This document shows positions 24,406 through 35,592 of a stretch of DNA of 64,000 bases, in pieces (position 1 is the first letter of the stretch; each line of letters opens with the position of its first letter). The stretch comes from Opisthorchis felineus (taxonomy: Eukaryota > Platyhelminthes > Trematoda > Opisthorchiida > Opisthorchiidae). The notes below the pieces were generated by a model. That model did not search any database and was not told the origin of the DNA. It worked only from the letters and a program-made list of their open reading frames with translations. The stretch is taken from the NCBI GenBank assembly GCA_004794785.1, contig SJOL01000802.1:919217-983216 (forward strand), given 5' to 3'. Both the position numbers and the translations under genes were made by a program.

Positions 24406-26845
24406 ACGGTATTTCTTTGGTGGTCTTTTATCTTTGTGATAAATTGTGTTTTGATTCTCTCCCACTCCCCCGAACGATTTCGTTTAGTTGGCCCGTTTGC
24501 TTTGTATTACAGTGGCTTCTTGTTCGGAATCACAATATAGGTACTCCAAATTACCTCTGTCGCAGACGTTGAAGTCCCTTCATTTAATGATGCTGAGGAT
24601 CTGAGGAGTACTCAATAGAGCATTTGAAGGGTAGGCAAATTGTGACATCTCCGTCATTGTCCCTAACTGTGGAGTTATACAATTCCTTCGGATCAATTTA
24701 CGCATCGCACCGCAGACTCAAAGGTTATTTTGAAGTATGAACGACGTTCTCTCTGTACCCTGCTTAACTGCTTATCAATACAAATGGACTTCGGACTCAT
24801 CAGGTTCAAGAGCTAAAATTCAATAAAGTGTCCCTTCGGATCTGTAGAATATCTCAACTGGAGTTCCCAAATTGACCCTGAAGTTCAGTCGTTCCTCGTC
24901 CCAATAATTGGGGCCTGATAACCAGGTGTGCTAGTCTACACTATCCAGCTAGTCAGAAACTCAGTGATAGGTTTTAAAAAGCAAAATTTGTCTTTCTCAC
25001 CGGTCTTACCAAATATGAGTAAAGTATGCCCGACACAGCAGTAAAATTCTTACTGCCGCCAGCACAGTCAGGATGGGGTTCTAGGGCAGCATTCGTTGGG
25101 TAAAAGAAACAGTGGGAACGAGAGACTTGTGTGCCAAACGATTGCTACTTGGGTAGTCTACTGAATGCCTTCGTTCTGTGAAATTTCGTTCTCACAATCA
25201 AGTTCTTCGCTGATCCAACGCAAAAGAGAGGACCGATCGATAGATGTGTGTATGTCGCGTGACAAAAGTTCTGGCTGATGGCTAGTTTAATCCCTTCCTC
25301 ACGATGTTCAACCAACAGCATTATAAATACAAAAACCATTTACCCTCAGAATTAAGCCCTTTACAAGGAATTAATACCGGTGCCACGTTCTTAGTTGATC
25401 CATCAGATTGCAGCGGAAATTTGTGGCTATTAAACAATCCCGAACAAAAGTCAGCCAAGCAACCATGCGGAACGCAACTCTACCGTCTACGGTCAACTAT
25501 CGTACATTCAACGGCTGTATCAGGCAACAACTACTCAGGCAAAATTGTAAGTCGGTGTCCGAAAAGTTTCAGTTACACGTGAAAGTCGGTAGACATAATT
25601 TGATTCAAAGTGCCGAGGATTGGAGATCATCAACATCAGAGGGATATTGTGCCAGTCACATTACGGATGAATTGCGTGATGTACTGTTGTTGATATAGTT
25701 TCAGTATGAATGAAACCAATTTAAATTCCATTCAAATTCTTACCCTCTTTGCACCAAACAAGTACTTGACCGTGACCCTTACACCAGTAGCACTTCATAC
25801 GCACACACACACACACACACATCCTGCTCACGTAGTGAACACACACCTACACTACAGAGAGACACGAACAACAGCTGTCGACATTTGTTGAATATGGGGT
25901 CGAGATAAATCACCTATGTCTGCTCTCAACAACCTATCCACCTACCTACCTACCTGACTGCCTGCCTATTCAGAGGATGAATCATGTGTGTATTTTGTGC
26001 GGGCGACCAAAACAATCGATGGTAGAAGAACGCAAACCCTCGTCCACTCACACGGTTTAGCACTCGACGTCCGCATCTGTCCGGGTGGACGTGCTCCAGC
26101 TGGAGTGGAAGTTATTTATTTTTAATATGTATAGTGCCAGCTGATGGGGCAGCTGTTTCAAAGGGGGTCCTCTCAGAGAGGGCACTTGATTCGTGCTGCA
26201 CGTGAATGACGTACACTTGCTGTTTGAGTTGCAACCAAGATTATCGATTCGACTGGACTCTGTTTTTCGAACTTCGCAGAAGAAATGTTAAATGTAACGA
26301 ATTTCGGGCAAGGGACGTCCCAGGCACCGTCGTTAGCTCCAAAGAGTTGGTCGGACTACTCGTCTTTTTGGCGGGGGATCCAAAACGTGTTCACTCGCAC
26401 TATACGCCCCTCTAAGAAGCTAACCTCATCTTTTGTCACCTGTGAGCAATTCCATTTCTGTCGTCACTTCCGTGTAATATATCATCACCCGTAGGACATC
26501 AGTAGACTTCACTGTGACAGACAGTGTTATGAAGCAGTAATTCCGGTCCATCAATTCAGTCAGGAATATATTTATTCATAGATTAAGTGGCGTGCCCAAC
26601 TGCAGTAAACCACTGAGACATCATAAGATTCGGCTGTCTTGAACGGAACAGGTCTACACAGCACGCAGTTGGGAGGAGTGCGTCTTTCATGTTACATGAC
26701 CAACCGATAGATGACTACTGTCAAAATTTAAGTAGAATATCTGATGATGGTATTGCACCTGTAGTTTGTGTGAATGGCCCAATAATCGAATAATAGCGAA
26801 AATGTGATCAGACACCGGAAAACTCGGAGTAGTCCGTTTGGTTTC
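24406..26845. other. No gene recognised; (CA)n at 25801-25821 and TACC/TGCC repeats near 25932-25970
   Basis: Two overlapping open frames at 25304-25698 have near-normal amino-acid composition but no recognised domain or splice support. Confidence 0.4.
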
Positions 26846-26849
26846 GAGT

Positions 26850-27030
26850 TTGAAATAGCTCAGTGGTTAAGACTGGAACTTACTGACCGGAAGGTTCGTT
26901 GTTCGAACCCAATCCAGGTAGGTCGATTGCTTCTGTCTGGCAGTGTCTGAGTCCTCATGCCTCCTTGGGGTGTATGGCAGCTATGCACCGAAAGGATGTC
27001 ACGGCTAAACAATCGTTATTGTTTTCAATC
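26850..27030 (+). mobile_element. Family A tRNA-derived SINE
   Basis: AATAGCTCAGTGGTTAAGAC head, B-box TTGTTCGAACCC, body with an internal deletion after TTCTGTCT, and the tail AATCGTTATTGTTTTCAATC at 27011-27030. The tail is duplicated beyond the adjacent PLE fragment. Confidence 0.85.
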
Positions 27031-27425
27031 AAGCAGAGTATGATCCACCTAACCACCTCCCCAAACCCCGATCCAATAATCCTGGCCCCGCTCGACACAC
27101 ACAGGCGAACAAAATCTGTCCATAAAGGTGACGTAGACCGGAAAAGCAAGGTCGCAAAATCCACATTCAACATGAAGACAACCCCCCTTACCAATCTATC
27201 GTAAGTGTTGGCCATCCCCACTAACCAACAAATAGGAAATCCAGACGGACATCCAACACTGATCAAGTCGGCTAGTCATAAGAAATTTCACGGATTAGTT
27301 CCCTGACTACCTCCCAACCCGATCAACCTGGTAACTTACTCACTTGGCCTGACAAAGCTTTTGTGTCAAAAGCGAAACGTTGCCCAGCAATAAATCCACC
27401 TAGTGTTTACCAAACCTCTCTGAAA
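27031..27425 (+). mobile_element. Penelope-like element 3' tail
   Basis: Non-coding. Its end (ACTTACTCACTTGGCCTGAC, then GCGAAACGTTG and CCACCTAGTG) matches the tail of the PLE fragment at 16.1 kb. It sits between two near-identical copies of a SINE A tail, which looks like a target-site duplication. Confidence 0.65.
27343..27388 (+). ncRNA. PLE-type hammerhead, one core base changed
   Basis: CTGACAA at 27349-27355 (G8 is A), stem II GCTTTT/AAAAGC with one extra A before it, GAAA at 27374-27377, and a minimal stem III ACGT. Cleavage is predicted after T27381. Stem I CTTGGC pairs with GCCCAG apart from one U-C. Relative to the 16.1-kb copy, a G-U in stem I is G-C here. Confidence 0.6.
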
Positions 27426-27449
27426 CGATCGTTATTGTTATTTTCAACA

Positions 27450-27838
27450 GTATCAAGGTGTTCACGGTCCGACGATGGGTCCGCCATCCTGGTTTGCGTG
27501 AATGACGTTTTAAAATTGGCGGTGTGCGTACACGCTAACCTGGGTCCCGGTAAGGCACTGGAAGCCGAGCTTTTTGGGATCATTCATACTACACAGTGCG
27601 AGCGCGTGGGATGATCGGATGTGACAGGCATGTGCCAATTCGCACGGTCTTTGGACGAGATAGAACTTTACCAGAGCACTAAAATCCTGAAATGTAGTCA
27701 AGCCTAACTCAACGGACGACTGACCCGTGCAGTGTATTAGGTTGACCTGCACCAAGACCTTGGGTTGCGAAACTCGTCGTCCAAGGCCCCTTCTACAGAA
27801 GCAGCCACCGACCAGGCTTTTGAGAATATCTCAGCTTG
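27450..27838. other. No gene recognised
   Basis: Short open frames only. Confidence 0.4.
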
Positions 27839-27840
27839 CG

Positions 27841-28021
27841 TGCCATGGCTCAGTGATTACAGCGCGAATTTACTGACCTGTAGGTCCGTGGTTCGAACCC
27901 GACCTCTGACTCTCGGCATCCTCTGTCTAGGCTTGGGCAACCTGGCAGTATCCCAGCCCTCGTGCTTCCTTCGGGTGGCATGGCAGCTAGGGACAGAAAG
28001 GGTGCTACAGCTGAACAATTG
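27841..28021 (+). mobile_element. Family A tRNA-derived SINE, well preserved
   Basis: A-box TGGCTCAGTGATTACAGCG, B-box GGTTCGAACCC, complete body to CTACAGCTGAACAATTG. Confidence 0.9.
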
Positions 28022-28024
28022 CGT

Positions 28025-28979
28025 GTCATCCAAGTTGATCTTTCAACACGACTTAATAGGGCCATGTTCATGAGGTATTTGGAAGCCCACATAAATAAAG
28101 AAACCAGCATAAGCTCTACGTTTCTGTCTCCCTGCCTACAAAGGACTTGATTTGAATGAGGTCAGAACGAATCACACGCATACATGAGCCTCTGACATTT
28201 GACCTGACGAAAGCATAATCTCTGACAGCCTAATAAGCACTGGGGCTTAAATGCGCTTTGCGTGTTATACATTAATCACGCCTTTTCACCTATGAATCAG
28301 TGATCGCATCTTTCACATTCCAGATGTTTGAATCTCAATAAGCTGTCATCATGCATGGGTAAACAGAAACTCAAATAGATCCGGGTCGCATTAGGCATGT
28401 ATGTCTTGAAATCATCCATGATGGTCAGACTGACTAATCAAGGAGTGAGTATGCGGTAAATCACGTTTATCAAAGTAAGTCAAGACATTTCCAAAAGCTC
28501 ATCATTGTAGGCGACTGATTGACTGATGGTACGCCACTGCGATGATTCACTGTCCACATTCAACAACCCATAGAAATCAGTAACCAGGGATGCTCTATAC
28601 ACACGTGCATTGCAATCAAACCACATAGGGCGTAACTTGTTCCTAAAATGACAAGTTACCATCGGTCTACCAATATCATCGGATAGTATGTCGGATACTG
28701 GCTTGACACACACTCTAAAACGCTTAGTTAACACGGTCTTTGAGGGGGCACTTGTGATAAACAGACAGATCGTAAACTCTGAAGAACCCCTCAAAAAATT
28801 GGCCCCGGGTTTACGAAACACCCGGTAAACCAGACCTACGCTGGTCTATCCTACATCTGTTAGTCCCCCGTTATTTTCTGAGATCAGAGTGTAAGATGTT
28901 GAACGATTTTCAGAAATTGTAGAACCAAACAGAAATTTATACTGGACGCAGATGAGTGCATCTCATTTTAGCAGCTTAC
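28025..28979. other. RBM24 intron 2 (start); one unexplained minus-strand open frame
   Basis: This is sequence downstream of the exon 2 donor. A 113-codon open frame at 28821-28480 (minus) has natural-looking composition but no recognised domain. Confidence 0.45.
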
Positions 28980-29103
28980 CTCCAGGCATGAGGCGGGGCT
29001 TGGCACCCAACACGGCCAAATTCACATTTGCTTTTCGGCCGTCGATACAAGGGTTGGGATCTCGAATAGCTAACAAAGCATCCTCACTTCGGACCATGGT
29101 GAC
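28980..29103 (-). CDS. RBM24: RBM24/RBM38-like RNA-binding protein, coding exon 2
   Basis: This internal exon completes the RRM. On the minus strand an acceptor (TGTATTGTAG) is followed by 124 nt, then the donor GAG|GTAAGC. It encodes 41 residues plus one base, starting with [18 protein letters not shown], then the RRM end ([19 protein letters not shown]) and LMPG. The leading V finishes RNP1 (KSRGYGF-V), whose first part is at the end of exon 1, 16.2 kb away. In vertebrate RBM24/38 the same segment is [23 protein letters not shown], so assignment is firm at family level. The family binds GU-rich mRNA sites and controls splicing and stability, notably in muscle (SUP-12 in nematodes). The next exon must begin in phase 1; I did not find it in the window. 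Confidence 0.93.
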
Positions 29104-29329
29104 CTACAATACAGAATGATTAGGGCAAGGAAATGACACCACGAAGTAATTTTATAGAAGTGTTCGATGTGACAAAATTTCGACAGCACAACAGCAGTGT
29201 TCAACACTGATGACAATTTACTGAAAGGCCATACTGTGGAGAAAATAATAAAACTGGACAAAGAAAGGACTTGGTGCTAGTCTAACAGAATCATTCCGAG
29301 CTGCCTATACCTTCAGACGCTCCTTTAGG

Positions 29330-29520
29330 CGAGATAGCTCAGTGGTTAGAGCGTGAAGTTACTGAAAGGAAGGTCCGTGGTTCGAACCCAACCTCTGCCT
29401 CTCGACTTCCCTTGTCTAGGCTTGGGCAAACTTGCAGTATCCTAGCCCTCGTGCTTCCTTTGGGTGGCATGGCAGCTAGGCACCGAAAGGGTGTTATAGC
29501 TGAACGATCATCATCTCATC
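29330..29520 (+). mobile_element. Family A tRNA-derived SINE, best preserved
   Basis: A-box TAGCTCAGTGGTTAGAGCG, B-box GGTTCGAACCC at 29379-29389. The body ends in the conserved CACCGAAAGGGTG hairpin and a tail of CATCATC units that abuts a LINE 3' end in opposite orientation. Confidence 0.92.
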
Positions 29521-30020
29521 ATCATTTAGGCAATCCGGATGGAAAGTGACAACAAGAACACCATTGACATCCGTTAGCAGTCGTGCTTTGCAGCATCTCC
29601 AACCCTGCACAGGGGGGATAACGCGGGCCTCCTTCTGGAAGGTGAGTCACATCAAGAGCATCCAGACTTTTTGTAGTCTCTCTCATACCCCTGAGCCAGA
29701 TCAAGGGTTGGCCACCTATCTGCTTCCGGTACTCTGAATTGGGTATGAAAAACAGTGCTGTCTTCACAATGCGTAGTCCACAGCTTCTGGTGCTGGACAC
29801 CTTTTTCGACTGAGGTCCTCGTTGAAAAGCCAAACACTCGCTTTCTAATTGTCTTGTTGAAAAATTGGCCATTAGGTTCCTACACGAGCTAAAGTTCTGA
29901 GACAACGGTTGTCGAAAGCTCGAAGACGTCTCAGTTCGGCTGCTCGCAGAGGCCACGTCTCACAGCTATATACTCTGCTTACTAGTCGAGCGAAATCAGA
30001 TTGAATTTGTGTATGCACAT
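29521..30020 (-). mobile_element. Non-LTR retrotransposon (LINE) 3' end, frameshifted
   Basis: Read on the minus strand it gives the C-terminal region found after the RT domain of many non-LTR elements. The order is SRVYSCETWPLRAAELRRLR, then FDNRCLRTLARVG, a frameshift, FSTRTSVEKGVQHQKL, and a last segment with LPEGGPRYPPCAGLEMLQ and CQWCSCCHFPSGLPK. The stop is followed by ATGATGATG. At least two frameshifts and a deletion upstream of VYSCETW make it a pseudogene. The clade (RTE-like?) cannot be fixed from this piece. Confidence 0.8.
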
Positions 30021-30419
30021 GGTGTATTAATGAATTCGTCGATTGAGATTGATCCGGATGCGCTTCAAATTAATCGAGAATTTGTCACGGTGGGTTGGCT
30101 ACTTTCGGTTTCACTTCGCGTTGCGAACAACAGTTTGTTTTGTTCAGACATATTCGATACGTTTGCGATTATGAACTTTTTTCAGTCCCGGTGTTCAAAT
30201 TTTACTGTGATTGTACTTCAACCTCAAAGTGATACAGACTTTTGAATGCAGATCCATTCCGGGGCCGAAGTACCGTCTGCAGCTACATGTATCCAGTTTT
30301 GGTTGGTCATTTACCCCACTGTTTGTTGATAGCCCCGACCACCTTCGGTTATGAGATGTCAGTGGTTAAAGACCCGGGGACATCCCATATCTTTCACTCG
30401 GTGTGACCCGCCGAGTAAA

Positions 30420-30600
30420 TGGACAGCAATACAGCCGTCCGGCCGTAACACACTTTCGGTACCTAACTTTCATGCCACCCGAAGGATGCAAGCTGGCCAG
30501 AATGCTGCCAAGTTGCCGAAGCCCAGACCGGAGCAGTCGACATGCAGAGGTCGGGTTCGAATCACGGACCAGTCAGCAATTTCATGCTGAGATCCTTTGA
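30420..30600 (-). mobile_element. Family A SINE remnant
   Basis: On the minus strand it has the B-box region GATTCGAACCCGACC, GACTGCTCCGGTCTGGGCTT and ATGAAAGTTAGGTACCGAAAG. Confidence 0.75.
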
Positions 30601-31020
30601 GATCACATATTCTGGTACACGCAAACAACGGTAGTATGTTTGATGCGAACTTTGCCTAAGTGGAAGGCTTCTGTTAGCGCACACCAACGAAAAAAAGCTA
30701 GCTACGAGTTTCCTTCGCAAGTTTGCTTCAGTTACATACCGAATAAAAGTGTAAGAAGCATTGTATCAACACATTCTGCATTACAGTACGAATATATATA
30801 TATATATATGTATATGCAGTACAGTGTATGGTTTATAAACATTACTGGCGTATATGTCAGACCCTACTACCCTAATTCCCTGATTTTGCAGGAGACCAAG
30901 CGGTGTCCATTCGACTTCCGGAATAATTCCACTCCAGCTTACATTGGAACAAAAAGGAACAAGGACATGTGGGATGAAAGTGGGGCACAAATTTCACCAA
31001 TGACTCAAGTGAATCTAAAG
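30600..31020. other. No gene recognised; short (AT)n at 30793-30810
   Basis: The 157-codon open frame from 30640 runs through the AT repeat into a B repeat and has no domain. Confidence 0.45.
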
Positions 31021-31262
31021 TATATGACATTCTTCAACCAAATTTGCTGCACAAGACCTCCCGCTACGTTTCAGCCGACAACATATTCGAGATATAGCAT
31101 CATGTTTTCCTGAAGGAACATTACTCATAAGGTTGCTGATATCCCTCAGGCTGCAAACGAGCGGCTTCGCCCTTCTCGAGGCTCATCAGATAGACGTATT
31201 CCCCGATTGTCTACCAACCGTATGTTCTACTTAAACATCAAATTCTACTCACTAACGAAGTA
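31020..31262 (-). repeat. Family B repeat, degenerate (copy B5a)
   Basis: CACAAGACCTCCCG, GTTTCAGCCGACAACATATTC, ACTCATAAGGTTGCTGAT and GGCTTCGCCCTTCTCGAGGC occur in B order. The CTGATGAG complement is intact (CTCATCAG at 31181-31188), but the cleavage side is changed. It directly abuts the CAT array. Confidence 0.75.
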
Positions 31263-31266
31263 CGTT

Positions 31267-32573
<1,307 letters not shown>

Positions 32574-32653
32574 NTCTGCATATTCCAGATCGACAAGGTT
32601 TTCGTCACAGGCTATTTGAACACCAGGGTTTTGGAGGGAGACTCAACTTCACG

Positions 32654-32872
32654 ACATCATAAACCAGGCATTCAGCTGAGCTCTTCCGTTCAACTCAATG
32701 TCTCCCGTAAACGAGTGAGTGTATTTAGTTACTTACGTACAGTTCGGTGTTCACTTAGAATACAAGGTTGACGGACACTTGAGGACTACGCCAACCTACT
32801 GAGCCTCAAGAAGGACGAAGCCGGTGGTGGGCTGTCCAGGAGTTTTCGATAATCAGTTAATTAGTATGTTAT
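32654..32872 (+). repeat. Family B repeat, degenerate (copy B5b)
   Basis: CATCATAAAC-AGGCATTCAGCTG, GAGTGAGTGTATTTAG, AAGGTTGACGGACACTTGAGGA, a mutated hammerhead (CTACTGAG and CGAAGC) and GTGGGCTGTCCAGGAG. It is inverted relative to B5a across the CAT array. Confidence 0.75.
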
Positions 32873-32874
32873 GA

Positions 32875-35358
32875 AACCTCCGTAAAAGTACAGGTGCGGT
32901 AAGGTTTTTGGTATACGCTGATACACAATCAAAAGCCAAATATGGGCATTTTTCGGGTAGAACGGATGAGGTTACAATCTCGCAATGTAGCATGTCGGCT
33001 GAGGTGGGGATACATCCAGCAGACGATGTTAAGCGCAGAAACTCTCTGTTAAAATTAGTTTGATTGTGTAGCAATCGAGTTTTTTTTATCGCGGTTGGTC
33101 GTGTATCGGGGTTTCCTCGATAAGTTACGATGCAGAAACTGCATACACTAGGAACATGACTGTACTCACAGAACCAAACCCTATGCTGGCTTATTTGTGC
33201 AGTCGTCACCATGACCAGAGGTTACGGAAAGGAACATGACATTTGGATCTCACTAAGGTCATCTAGTTGACATTTGATCAGGCTGTGAAAAATGATGCCT
33301 GACCTCGTGTGCAACGGTGGTTGCTGAGTCAAGTAGATAGACAGTCAACTGCGTTGACAAGCGTAGGCGCTGCGTCGACAAAGTGTAGCGGGCAACGGAT
33401 GTGACCAGCTGACACTAACGTGTTTCTTCACGGCACATTTTCATCTTGTCCGGACAAGTCCACTCAAATGCACGAACGTGTTTTCTGTATTATCTCTCTC
33501 TCTCTGGTTTTGGACTTGCGTGTCAGATCGATAAACCAGACACATGTACGCACGCCTCATGGTTACTCATCTCCACCTGTGCGTCTTCTACACTTAGGAC
33601 AATACCAAAGTTCAGGTAAGTGTAAGTGCACGTGCACATCCACGACTCATCACTTCCACAGATGCTGCCGCCGCTGTCACTACTCCTGTTGGTTTCTCTT
33701 GAATCAAGGTCATCGCGACAGTCTGTTGCTAAAGCAATTGACGACCGGTGTCCGTAGTTAGACTCAGCTAAAAACAAGCCAAGATACACAGAGAACGCAT
33801 AGTTTCAAACGGATTTCCTGATGTTTTTGGCTAAAATTGACCGCAATGCCAGCAACAGTGTCGAGGTCAAACGGGTTTAATACCACACCTGTTCAAACGT
33901 GCCGGGGCGGGGGTAGGTGCTTCTTGGGTGAGGGCTGTCAAAACTGTCTCAAAGTTAATTGTTACCGGCAGTTGCAAACAAAGAGAGAAACATACGCATA
34001 AAAATACACGCAAAGTTCCGTAAACAGTTTTGATGGGCCCAGCAGAAACAGTCTCAAGCCATTTCGCAGTTCAAACTCACCAGACTAACCTTCTTCATTC
34101 AAAAGTAACGTACTACTCATAAGGTTGCTGAAAACTCTTCGACTTATTATCATAAGTTTGCAGGGAGATTGTGATGCACGGATGGAACATGGGTCAGTCT
34201 TAGGATTTCTCCTACGATGGCTCTCCAAAATGACTTATCTGGTTAACACATGCTGCAGTTGCAGGTCAATGGCTGTCCAAAGTTTAACCCAGAATTCAAC
34301 GCAAAATCATGTTAGGGTGGAAACTTTTGGAATTAGTTCTCTCAGACTCCTTCAATGTCGTCCTGAGAGAACAACAGATGGGTTTATACTCGTGTGTAAC
34401 CACGAGTAGTCTGTATTTTTCATTAGATGTGGCTGTTCCGTTTTTCTTTGGGATATAGTGAAACCCCAAAACGGAAAATTCCAAGCCCTGAGGATTCTCT
34501 GACCACACAGGAGTCGCAGTCCTGGCCGATGCTACGACAGTCTTTGTTGTTCTGTTTCGTAGGCTAAGAAGGTGCTCCTGGAGGCAGCGAAACCGAACAG
34601 TAAGAGCCTTCATGAGCCAAATGTGAGGGTTCAGTTCACCCACTGACAGGCCTTTTTTCAAACTATCCTATACTTATTTACACACAAACAGTCGATTGAT
34701 TTAAGGCCATTCTGTCCACTTTTTGGCGCGTGATCGTCAGTCGTATCACATCTCATTTTAAGACCAGCATTGTAGTGAGCGGGGAAGTAGTTTATGTTGA
34801 AGCGAACAGGTAAGTGCACGTCTGTTTAAGGATAGCAACAAACAATGAAGAACTGGCAGTCATCATGGTGACGCACCACTGCAAGTTCAGATAAACTGGA
34901 ATAAAAGCGTAACCTTAACAGACACTCCTGATGCCAATTTTAAGTGTGTCGAGCGCATAAGAGAAAAACGGCTTGCAACAATCAGATCAGTGCACCAGTA
35001 ACCCATATGAGTAGTCGTGTGATTGGCTAAGTGTCTATCCAGGAGACTCTCGTTTCGACTGTTCTCCTCTTGTTGTCTCTAGAGGATTTTTGTTCTTCCA
35101 CAGTGGTTCGCGTCGGAGTACGAACCTCGGCACCGCCAGAGGTGCAGTATTCCTCAAGAGCAATGCTCTAGTCTGGTGCTTCCCTGTTAGTGTAGAACAA
35201 TTGCGCCGAAAACGGGGGAAGTTTGTCCTCATCATTCTCGTTTCGACTGTTCCTCTCTTGTCTCCAGACACGAAAACAGACAAGCACAAGGTTCCCGTTT
35301 TGTCCTTATTCGAGGTTGGATGTGGGCGAACCAGAATTATCACAACAGTATAAGAGAA
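32875..35358. other. No gene recognised; B fragment at 34104-34142
   Basis: A 39-bp minus-strand B end lies at 34104-34142. A diverged direct duplication occurs at 35046-35086 and 35238-35275 (CTCGTTTCGACTGTTC then CTCTTGT). Two minus-strand open frames of about 120 codons show no domain. Confidence 0.45.
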
Positions 35359-35360
35359 AG

Positions 35361-35592
35361 CTTAGAAACACCATAAACGAGAAATTCAGCTGGGTTCCAG
35401 GTGAGTCTCCCGTCAAAACCAAATTGATTTTTAAATGAGTGTATTTCTCGAAAACAGTCCATTTTGGATTCAGGTAGGAAATAAGGTTGACGGAAACTCG
35501 AGGACTGCGCCTACCTGATGAGCCCCAAGAAGGGCGAAACCGGTCGTGGGTTGTCGAAGAGTTTTCAGCAACCTTATGAGTAGTGCATTACC
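35361..35592 (+). repeat. Family B unit with the best hammerhead (copy B7)
   Basis: Contains CCATAAACGAGAAATTCAGC, TGGGTTCCAGGTGAGTCTCC and TAAATGAGTGTATTTCTCG, then the complete hammerhead and GAGTAGTGCATTACC. It is the closest copy to the family consensus at the ribozyme. Confidence 0.9.
35481..35577 (+). ncRNA. Type I hammerhead ribozyme, all core bases intact
   Basis: C3-A9 (CTGATGA) is 35515-35521. Stem II is 35522-35525 with 35532-35535, GCCC/GGGC, with a 6-nt loop. GAAA is 35536-35539. Stem III is the loopless palindrome ACCGGT (35539-35544), so pairing must be between two molecules or units. Predicted cleavage is after C35545 in GGTC|G. Stem I is long: GCCTAC with GTGGGT (one G-U closing pair), then AAACTC/GAGTTT, then ATAAGGTTG/CAACCTTAT at the ends, with internal loops between. 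Activity is inferred, not shown. Confidence 0.85.

Noticed and set aside
32853..33212. 119-codon minus-strand frame
   Set aside because: Length is within chance expectation and composition is unremarkable.
34296..34661. 121-codon minus-strand frame
   Set aside because: No domain or splice context; chance length.
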